From assembly GCF_903946935.1 (NCBI RefSeq), contig NZ_CAJAXH010000021.1:1-64000 (forward strand): 64,000 nt of DNA. The letters are read 5' to 3'. How positions within the stretch are numbered: position 1 is the stretch's first letter; every line of letters begins with the position of its first letter. The position numbers were made by a program, and so were the translations under genes. This document shows positions 26,904 to 36,166 of the stretch, in pieces. The notes below the pieces were generated by a model. That model saw nothing but the letters and a program-made list of their open reading frames with translations, was not told the DNA's origin and did not search any database. The DNA comes from an uncultured Thiodictyon sp. Its GTDB lineage: Bacteria > Pseudomonadota > Gammaproteobacteria > Chromatiales > Chromatiaceae.

Positions 26904-27060
26904 GTCCGCAAATGAACGCAAATAAACGCAAAATAAAAAAGTTGGTGGCGAGAGCTTCGCCGCTCCGGCGCGGCGCGTCCGCCGGTTGAACTTCCTGTTT
27001 CAGCGATCGACAGACGACCTTTGGTAGTTATTTGCGTTCATTTGCGTTCATTTGCGGACC
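26904..27060. repeat. Repeat family F, copy 1 (convergent gene gap)
   Basis: An inverted repeat has outer arms made of AATGAACGCAAATAAACGCA units and their complements (GTCCGCAAATGAACGC ... TTTGCGTTCATTTGCGGAC). It lies between convergent genes and may act as a bidirectional terminator. A related copy lies at 59079-59130. Confidence 0.75.
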
Positions 27061-27068
27061 CAAGGCCC

Positions 27069-28364
27069 TTACACAGGCAGCAGCGGCGACAGCCAGCGCC
27101 CGAACTGCCCCGGCTGGCGGGTTTGAATGAGTACGGTGCCAGGCCCGTGGAAGCGGCAGACGATGTTCTCGCCCGAGGTGAAGGCGGCAACCAGCCCGGG
27201 ATTGCCAAGCTCCAGGCCATACTGCATGGACTGTGACCAAGCGACCAGGTGCCCGTTATCGATGATCTTTTGCTCGCCCGGCCCCAGACGCAGCGCATGA
27301 ATTGCGCCGAAGGACTCCAGAAACACCACCCCTTGCCCCTGCGCCTTGAGGATGAAAAAGCCGCCGCCGCTGAACAGCCCCTTGGCGATGTTCTGCATCT
27401 TGCTGCTGATCTCCACCCCCTGGGAGCAGGCGAGAAAATTGCCGTGCGCAATCACCAGTCCGTCCGCCGGTTGGACCTCCACCGCAGCGATGTCGCCCGG
27501 CGTGGCCGGGGCGAAATAGACCGAGCCGGGACCGCGGGTGGCGGTCAGGGTCTGGAGAAAAAAGCTCTCCCCGCTCACCATGCGGGTGAGTCCGCTGAGT
27601 AGCCCGCCCTGGGTGGTGCTGTCGACTGCCAGTGTCGGGCTCATGGCGACCATGGCATCGGACTGCGCCTTGAGCTGCTGGCCCTGCGGCAGGTCGACCC
27701 TGGCGAGTGCGAAGGCGCCGCGATAGAGGATCGCGTAATCGAGACCGGACGCCGGTGAATGCACCGTCTCCCCCTCGCTCGCCGCTGCCCGGGACTCGGG
27801 CTGAGGCGGCGGCACCGCGCTGGTCTCCTCCTGACCGCCCCCGATGTCGACCCCGAAGTGACTCGCCAGGGGTCCCAGTCCGCCGGCAAAGCCCTGGGCG
27901 ACGGCCCGGAATTTCCACCCGTCCTGATGCCGGTAGACCTCGCACAGGATCAGTGCGGCCTCCTGCATACCGCCGGTCGGTGGACTGAACCGGGCCAACT
28001 CGGACCCCGCCGCATCCCGCACCCGGACCTCGATCCGGCGCGCCTGGGCGAATGAACCGCCGCCATACAGCGTGAGACAGACGGCGACCTTCGTCACCGC
28101 CGGGGAAAGCGCGCCAGGGACGATCCGCAGCCGTCGCTGCGCCGCTGCCACCTCGCTCAAGGCCACGCCGCCGCAGGGCGAACGCGGGCTGTTGTAGAAA
28201 ACAAAATCCTCGTCCGCGCCGACCCGCCCGCCGGTCTGCAAGAGGAACGCGCTGGCATCGACGTCCTTGCCGGCGGGCTTTTCGGGTTCCCAGAACACGT
28301 CCACCACGATCTCGATCGTGGCCGGTAGCCGCAGGTTACCGCCTGGTTGAAGTTCGGTGGCCAT
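27069..28364 (-). CDS. TerD-AIM24 fusion protein
   Basis: The protein has 431 residues starting MATELQPGGNLRL; the ATG at 28364 is 4 nt after the stop of the AIM24 gene, and the longer track ORF is a frame extension. The TerD domain (about 1-170) has VDASAFLLQTGGRVGADEDF, SGVALSEVAAA in place of the acidic calcium loop, and MQEAALILCEVYR. The linker is Pro/Ala-rich. The AIM24 domain (about 200-431) has AFALARVDLPQGQQLKAQSDAMVAM and VSGESFFLQ. The fusion ties the Ter family to AIM24 directly, and the AIM24 part is close to the upstream gene. Function unknown. Confidence 0.85.
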   Translation of the reverse strand: MATELQPGGNLRLPATIEIVVDVFWEPEKPAGKDVDASAFLLQTGGRVGADEDFVFYNSPRSPCGGVALSEVAAAQRRLRIVPGALSPAVTKVAVCLTLYGGGSFAQARRIEVRVRDAAGSELARFSPPTGGMQEAALILCEVYRHQDGWKFRAVAQGFAGGLGPLASHFGVDIGGGQEETSAVPPPQPESRAAASEGETVHSPASGLDYAILYRGAFALARVDLPQGQQLKAQSDAMVAMSPTLAVDSTTQGGLLSGLTRMVSGESFFLQTLTATRGPGSVYFAPATPGDIAAVEVQPADGLVIAHGNFLACSQGVEISSKMQNIAKGLFSGGGFFILKAQGQGVVFLESFGAIHALRLGPGEQKIIDNGHLVAWSQSMQYGLELGNPGLVAAFTSGENIVCRFHGPGTVLIQTRQPGQFGRWLSPLLPV

Positions 28365-28368
28365 GGCG

Positions 28369-29094
28369 TCAGCTACTGCTACGGCTGGGCAGCAAGCGGC
28401 TGACCCAGGACCCGAAGGCCTTCGGGTTGCGGCTCTGGATATAGACGGTGCCGGGGCCGCTGAAGCGGCACACCAGGCCCTCGCCCGAGGTGAAGCTGGA
28501 CATCCAGCCGGAGCTGGCCTTCTCCAGAGCGTAGTGCATCCCCTCCGGCCAGGCGACCAGATGGCCATTGTCGACGATCATCTCCTCGCCGGCCGGGACC
28601 ACCAGTGGATGGATGGACCCATAGCTCTCGACGAACACCATCCCGCGCCCGGAGGCCTTCAGGACGAACAGTCCCTCGCCGCTGAACAGCCCACGGGTGA
28701 GGTTTTGCGCGGTGGTGGAGATCTGCACGCCCTCGCTGGCGGCAAGAAAGCCGTCTTTTTGCAGGATATAGGACTGGGTGCCGTCCAGATGAATCGGCAG
28801 CAGGTCGCCCGGTTGGGCCGGGGCGAGCAGCGCGGTTCCGGCCCCGCGCGACGCCTTCAGGGTCTGGAAGAAAAAGCTCTCGCCGCTGAACATCCGCCCG
28901 AGCCCGCCCAGCAAACCGCCTTCCAGTTTTCCCTCCACGTCGACCGTCGGGTCCATCGCCACCATGGCGTCCGACTGCGCCTTGATCGCCTGCTTGGCGT
29001 TCAGATGGACCTCCAGCAGCGCGAAGGCACCGCGGTAAAGCACCCGAAAGGTCAGGTCCTCGAGCGTTTGCAGATCGGCTGAAGTCGCTGCCAT
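28369..29094 (-). CDS. AIM24-family protein
   Basis: This 241-residue protein has the AIM24/TIGR00266 beta-sandwich features: AFALLEVHLNAKQAIKAQSDAMVAM, GGLLGGLGRMFSGESFFFQT, and FSGEGLFVLKASGRGMVF. An AGGAA site precedes the ATG. No TM or signal peptide is seen. AIM24 is a mitochondrial membrane-organising protein in yeast, while the bacterial members have no settled function. It is transcribed just before the TerD-AIM24 fusion gene and after the cupin gene, and its C-terminal half matches the fusion's AIM24 part. Confidence 0.88.
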   Translation of the reverse strand: MAATSADLQTLEDLTFRVLYRGAFALLEVHLNAKQAIKAQSDAMVAMDPTVDVEGKLEGGLLGGLGRMFSGESFFFQTLKASRGAGTALLAPAQPGDLLPIHLDGTQSYILQKDGFLAASEGVQISTTAQNLTRGLFSGEGLFVLKASGRGMVFVESYGSIHPLVVPAGEEMIVDNGHLVAWPEGMHYALEKASSGWMSSFTSGEGLVCRFSGPGTVYIQSRNPKAFGSWVSRLLPSRSSS

Positions 29095-29132
29095 AGGAAT
29101 TTCCTAAGTAATTAAGGCTGGATAGCGGATGA

Positions 29133-29603
29133 TCAGGTCGCAAACAGGCCCTCCAGGCGGGCGCGATACCCGGCTGCCTCGGCTGCCTGCTCGGCCGGTG
29201 CCCAGGGCGCCAGCTCCTCCGGCAGGAGCGGACGGTAAGGCCCGGCCTTGGCCTCCAGAAAGACCGTCCCCGACGCCAGGCAGACCAGAGAGTGATACTG
29301 ACCCGCCGGGATATCAATCCCAAAGGCGTCGCTGCCGACCGCGAGCAGCGCAGTCTCGGTGACCTGGCCCGCCTCGTCAAAGAAAATCATGCCCATGCGC
29401 CCCCGCAGCAGCACCATCAGCTCCTCTTTTTCCGGGTCCAGGTGCCGATGCGGTCGGATGTAGGTACACGGCTCCAGCGCGTTGAGCAGCCGGTTGCAGC
29501 GCGACGCGTCCGACGGGTGGAAGTTGTAGTTCTTGCGCTGCCGCGGGCTGGCCTGGGCCTCGCCACTGACCTGTGCGAGCAGCGTGTCGGTGATGAGCTT
29601 CAT
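29133..29603 (-). CDS. WbuC-family cupin-fold protein
   Basis: The 156-residue protein contains a cupin core with metal-binding His and Glu residues in RPHRHLDPEKEELMVLLRG, followed by FGIDIPAGQYHSLVCL. This matches the WbuC cupin family found in O-antigen and other loci. No enzyme role can be read from the sequence. It is first in the minus-strand group cupin, AIM24, TerD-AIM24. The 38-nt gap to the AIM24 gene is compatible with cotranscription. Confidence 0.82.
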   Translation of the reverse strand: MKLITDTLLAQVSGEAQASPRQRKNYNFHPSDASRCNRLLNALEPCTYIRPHRHLDPEKEELMVLLRGRMGMIFFDEAGQVTETALLAVGSDAFGIDIPAGQYHSLVCLASGTVFLEAKAGPYRPLLPEELAPWAPAEQAAEAAGYRARLEGLFAT

Positions 29604-29829
29604 GGTTTGTTCCAGTCAGTCAATGATGGTTTCGCGGCGGCCGGCCTCGGCCTGGATCGTCTCGCCCGGCCCCGGTGCGCGATGCCGCTACCGGCGACGT
29701 GATCTTGAGCGCGCTGAACAAGTCCTTCGCCGACTGGCTGGTGGAGCACCAGCGCCTGTTGGCCGCGGCCCCGCAGGGAGCGCTCGACGACTTCATGACG
29801 GATCGGGACCAAACGGACCGCTGCGGGCC
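29604..29829. other. Gene-free stretch with a possible relic
   Basis: No intact gene. A plus-strand fragment (about 29675-29800) reads ALNKSFADWLVEHQRLLAAA, which looks protein-like but is not a recognised family. It precedes the vapC remnant. Confidence 0.35.
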
Positions 29830-29973
29830 GCGCTCTACTCCCTTGGCAAGCCCTTGGCACCCCTTGACCTCATGATCGCCGCCCACGCCCTGGCCGAGGG
29901 GGTAATCCTCATTACTGCCGATCGTGCCTTCTCCCAGGTTCCTGGCCTCTGCGTGCAGGATTACGATCAGTGA
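29830..29973 (+). pseudogene. vapC-type PIN-domain toxin remnant (C-terminal end)
   Basis: The plus-strand frame reads LGKPLAPLDLMIAAHALAEG and then ITADRAFSQVPGLCVQDYDQ. This matches the last third of VapC PIN toxins (PxDLLIAAHAL, then a (T/N)xxxFxxVPGL motif). The N-terminal half with the first catalytic Asp is missing, and no start is in frame close by. No antitoxin gene is seen. A decayed toxin-antitoxin fragment. Confidence 0.7.
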
Positions 29974-29991
29974 TGAGCACAGTCGCCGAAT

Positions 29992-30318
29992 TTAAGTTCC
30001 GGACGTTTCCGATTCCGGCGCTGGTGCCAGGCTCTTCAAGCGCAGATGCAGCGCCGCCTTGGCCAGCAGGTGCGCGCTCACCGGTGCGGTGATGAACAGA
30101 AACAGGGTTACCAATAGCTCGTGCAGGCTGAGTCCCGTGCCGCGGGTACTGAACCACAGCGAGGAGGCCAGCAGCAGGCTGCCGACACCTAGCGTAGTCG
30201 CCTTGGTGGGGCCGTGCAGGCGGCAGTAAAAGTCCTTGAGCCGCACGAGTCCCAGCGCGCCGATGAAGGTGAATAGGGCGCCGGTCAGGATCAGGATGGA
30301 GGTCAATAGCTCGATCAT
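29992..30318 (-). CDS. mrpG: Mrp Na+/H+ antiporter subunit G
   Basis: The protein has 108 residues from the ATG at 30318; the longer track ORF in this frame runs through the neighbour. Three TM helices (LTSILILTGALFTFIGALGLV, TTLGVGSLLLASSLWFS, LHELLVTLFLFITAPVSAHLL) and the RLKDFYCRLHGPTKATTLG loop typical of MrpG/MnhG are visible. It is the last gene of the mrp operon. Confidence 0.9.
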   Translation of the reverse strand: MIELLTSILILTGALFTFIGALGLVRLKDFYCRLHGPTKATTLGVGSLLLASSLWFSTRGTGLSLHELLVTLFLFITAPVSAHLLAKAALHLRLKSLAPAPESETSGT

Positions 30319-30329
30319 TGCGTGCTTGC

Positions 30330-30599
30330 CTATTCGATGATATCGCCGCGCAGCAGGTATTTGCACAGTGCCACCGTGCCGACGAAGCCCATCAGTGCGA
30401 TCAGGATGGCGGCCTCGAAATAGACCGCGCTGTCCTGCGCGATGCCGAAGAGCACCAGGAGCGCGATGGCATTCACGGCCAGGGTGTCGAGTGCGAGGAT
30501 ACGGTCCGGGACGCTGGGGCCGATCAAGAGCCGCCACAGGGTCAAGGTGAAGGCGGTCCCGACCAAGGCGAATGCAATGGGGATGGCGATGCTCAACAT
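30330..30599 (-). CDS. mrpF: Mrp Na+/H+ antiporter subunit F
   Basis: This 89-residue protein has three TM helices and the GPSVPDRILALDTLAVNAIA motif of MrpF/MnhF. Its start overlaps the end of mrpE by 7 nt, and it is followed after 11 nt by mrpG. MrpF is a small membrane subunit needed for assembly or activity of the antiporter. Confidence 0.9.
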   Translation of the reverse strand: MLSIAIPIAFALVGTAFTLTLWRLLIGPSVPDRILALDTLAVNAIALLVLFGIAQDSAVYFEAAILIALMGFVGTVALCKYLLRGDIIE

Positions 30600-31087
30600 G
30601 GGTCGAATACCTGCCGCAACGGGGCCTCATAACGGGTCTTGATGGTGGCGATCAGCGCGGCCGGGTCGGCCAGGTCGAGTGCGTGGACCAGCAGGGTGCG
30701 CCGATCCTGGGTCAAATGGGCGGAGACGGTGCCCGGGGTCAAACAGATGGCGTTGGCCAGCAGGCTGATGGCGAGTTCCGATTGAAGGTCCAGCGGGACC
30801 TGCACGAACCCAGGCCGCAGCCGCGCCGGCCCGCGCAGGATCAGCCAGGCCACCCGCAGGTTGGCGGCCACGATGTCGTGGAGCATCAGGGCGCCGAAGC
30901 CGAGTAGGGTCAGCGGGCGGCGGACCAGGACCCGTTCAGGCCAGAAGCGCAGGCTGAAGAGCGGGATCGTTAGGCCCAGGAACAGGCCCAGCAGGACCTG
31001 CCCCGGTTCCAGGCTGTTGACCAGCAGGAGCCAGATCGCGGTCAGGGTCGGGGTCAGGATGGGGTGCGGCAGCAGGCGACGGATCAT
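30593..31087 (-). CDS. mrpE: Mrp Na+/H+ antiporter subunit E
   Basis: The 164-residue protein matches MrpE/MnhE: two N-terminal TM helices (LTLTAIWLLLVNSLEPGQVLLGLFLGL), the VAWLILRGP segment, and the conserved ICLTPGTVSAHL and TRYEAPL regions. Its ATG overlaps the mrpD stop (ATGA). Confidence 0.9.
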   Translation of the reverse strand: MIRRLLPHPILTPTLTAIWLLLVNSLEPGQVLLGLFLGLTIPLFSLRFWPERVLVRRPLTLLGFGALMLHDIVAANLRVAWLILRGPARLRPGFVQVPLDLQSELAISLLANAICLTPGTVSAHLTQDRRTLLVHALDLADPAALIATIKTRYEAPLRQVFDPC

Positions 31088-32586
31088 GGCCTTGCTCCGC
31101 CGCGTGGTCCCAGGACCGCCTGCACATAGCCAGCCGGGTGCAGCAGTTGCCGGGCGATGGCGTCGGTGTAGTCGTTGAGCGGGCCGGCCCAGAGGGTCAT
31201 GGCCACACCCAGGGCGAGCAATCCGGCGACCAGACCCAGCGCGGCCCCCGGGGGGGTTGGCGTATCCGCCGCGGGCGCCGAGTCGATGGTCTTATAAAAC
31301 AGCCGACTGCCGCTGCGCGCCAGGGCCATCAAGGCCAGTAGCCCGCCGACCAGCACGACCCCCAGCACCCAGGGCGCCGACGGCCGATCGAGCGCCGCGC
31401 GCAGGATGAGGAACTTGCCGATAAAGCCGGAGAGCGGCGGCAGCCCGGCCATCGCGATGGCGCACAGAAAAAACAGCACCCCCAGCACCCAGTGCCGACC
31501 CAGCACCGGGCCGGGTTCCAGCCGGTCGGCCAGGTCCCCCCGCTGGCCGGCGATCTGGTCGGCGAGCAGGAACAGGGCCGCCGCCGCGAAGGTGCTGTGC
31601 GGCAGGTAATAGAGCCCGGCAGCGATCCCCGCCGCGCTACCCAGGCCAAAGGCGGTGAGCAAGGTGCCGACCGAGGCGAGCACCAGATAAGCGACCTGCG
31701 CCCGCAGCCGGTCGCTCCCGGTCGCGCCGATCATGCCGACCGCCAGGGTCAGCAGTGCCAGCGGCAGGAGCCAGTCAATGATGAGTGCGCCGCCGAAGAC
31801 CAGGGTGGAGAGTCGCAGGATGGCATAGGCCCCGACCTTGGTCATGATGGCGAACAGTGCCGCCACCGGCGCGCTGGTGTTGGCATAGGCGCCCGGCAGC
31901 CAGAGCGAGAGCGGCACCAGCGCCGCCTTGAGCGCAAAGACCCCGAACAGCAATAGGCCGGCGGCGCGCACCAACGGCAGTCGATCGGGGCTCACGGCCG
32001 CCACCTGCACCGCCAGGTCGGCCAGGTTGAGCGTGCCGAGCAGGCCATAGAACAGCCCGGCCGCGATCAGGAACAGGGCCGAGCCGGCCAGGTTGATGAC
32101 CACATAGTGCAGGGCAGCGCGGGTGCGCAGCCGCCCGCCGCCATGCAGCAGCAGGCCGTAAGAGGCGATCAGCAGGACCTCGAAGAAGACGAACAGGTTG
32201 AACAGGTCGCCGGTCAGGAAGGCCCCGTTGAGTCCGAACAGCTCCAGTTGAAAGAGCACATGGAAGTGCCGGCCCGCCCGGTCGGTGCCGAGGCTCCCGT
32301 AGGCCAGTGCAAAGAGTGCCAGCAGGGCGGTGGTGACCAGCAACCAGGCGGCCAGGCGATCCGCCACCAGGCAGATGCCGAAGGGTGCCGGCCAGTTTCC
32401 GAGCGCATAGACCAGGATGTCGCCATCCGCCACCGCGCGGGTCAGCAGCAGAGCCAGCGCCAATTGCCCGAGCACCGCGGCCAGGGCGAGGCCCCGCCGC
32501 CAACGCAGGTCCATGCCCCGCAACAGGAGCAGCAAGATGCCCGCCAACAGGGGCAGCAGGAGCGGGGCGATGACCAGGTGACTCAT
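31084..32586 (-). CDS. mrpD: Mrp Na+/H+ antiporter subunit D
   Basis: This 500-residue protein has about 14 TM helices and belongs to the NuoN/NuoM-like antiporter family. Diagnostic segments are LFVFFEVLLIASYGLLLHG, FALKAALVPLSLWLPGAYANTSAPVAALFAIMTKVGAYA and GLPPLSGFIGKFLI. The lysines and glutamates used in ion coupling lie in these segments. Family A repeat copy 3 lies between mrpC and this gene, and its stop overlaps mrpE. Confidence 0.92.
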   Translation of the reverse strand: MSHLVIAPLLLPLLAGILLLLLRGMDLRWRRGLALAAVLGQLALALLLTRAVADGDILVYALGNWPAPFGICLVADRLAAWLLVTTALLALFALAYGSLGTDRAGRHFHVLFQLELFGLNGAFLTGDLFNLFVFFEVLLIASYGLLLHGGGRLRTRAALHYVVINLAGSALFLIAAGLFYGLLGTLNLADLAVQVAAVSPDRLPLVRAAGLLLFGVFALKAALVPLSLWLPGAYANTSAPVAALFAIMTKVGAYAILRLSTLVFGGALIIDWLLPLALLTLAVGMIGATGSDRLRAQVAYLVLASVGTLLTAFGLGSAAGIAAGLYYLPHSTFAAAALFLLADQIAGQRGDLADRLEPGPVLGRHWVLGVLFFLCAIAMAGLPPLSGFIGKFLILRAALDRPSAPWVLGVVLVGGLLALMALARSGSRLFYKTIDSAPAADTPTPPGAALGLVAGLLALGVAMTLWAGPLNDYTDAIARQLLHPAGYVQAVLGPRGGARP

Positions 32587-32600
32587 CCTGGGCCCCCCAA

Positions 32601-32735
32601 TCGCTCACGCCAAGACGCCAAGACGCCAAGTAAGAAAGACGCGCCTGCGCTAGTCCAATCGCCGGGCCGGTGAGTGGCGTAACCTGGATATCGCGCCGAA
32701 AAAACTTGGCGTGCTTGGCGTCTTGGCGTGAGAAC
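32601..32735. repeat. Repeat family A, copy 3, inside the mrp operon
   Basis: An element of about 135 bp has TCGCTCACGCCAAGACGCCA at one end and GGCGTCTTGGCGTGAGAA at the other. It sits between mrpC and mrpD, where most mrp operons have little or no gap. It shows no ORF. It may fold as a hairpin that changes downstream mRNA levels. Confidence 0.85.
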
Positions 32736-32749
32736 GGTCTTTTTCCGGC

Positions 32750-33099
32750 TCATGAATCAGTGTCCCGAACCTCAGGTTCATGCAAGCCATCCACATGATC
32801 ATTGCCCAACTCGGCCCGCGCCTTGAGCGCCAGCATGATGACAAAGGCGGTCATGGCGAAGCCGATGACGATAGCGGTGAGGACCAGTGCCTGGGGCAGG
32901 GGGTCGGTATAGCCCGCGGCCGTCGCCGTGACGATCGGCGGCCGGCCGATCTGAAGCCGCCCCATGGCGAATAGAAAGAGGTTCACCGCGTAGGACAGCA
33001 GGCTCAGACCCAGTACCACCGGGAAGGTGCGGGCGCGCAGCAGCAGATAGACACCGGCGGCGGTCAGCAGTCCGATCATGAGTGCGAGCAGGGCCTCCA

Positions 33100-33100
<1 letters not shown>
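32750..33100 (-). CDS. mrpC: Mrp Na+/H+ antiporter subunit C
   Basis: The 116-residue NuoK-like protein has three TM helices, including ALLALMIGLLTAAGVYLLL and PVVLGLSLLSYAVNLFLFAMG, and a third before the C-terminus (PLPQALVLTAIVIGFAMTAFVIML). The SYAVNLFLFA and DPLPQALVLTAIVI stretches are diagnostic. Its ATG overlaps the stop of the mrpA-B gene (TGATG). Confidence 0.92.
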
Positions 33101-35901
<2,801 letters not shown>

Positions 35902-36166
35902 GGGACAGTCCGGGGCACGGGCTTCTCGGTCGGTTGGTCAGGACCCGATTCTAACTGACGCACGCGGCGTGCCGGAGATATTCCCCCCGAACCCGTGGGA
36001 GCGGCTTGCGCCGCGACGGACCCGCGGGAACCAGCGAATGGAGTCCAAGGCTTCAGCCTTGGCGCCCTCATCCAAGGGGTAGGGTCCGCTGTGCGGACCG
36101 ATTGCCGCTTCCGGGAGTGTTCGTCTTCGGTTAGTCTATCCAAAAGCAGTCCACCGGATCAGGGAT
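35902..36166. repeat. Divergent gap holding REP, H and D repeats
   Basis: No gene. A REP-like unit (GTGGGAGCGGCTTGCGCCGC, 35995-36017), a family H arm (36041-36063) and a family D hairpin (36079-36109) lie in a row. The mrp operon and the STAND gene start on either side. Confidence 0.7.
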
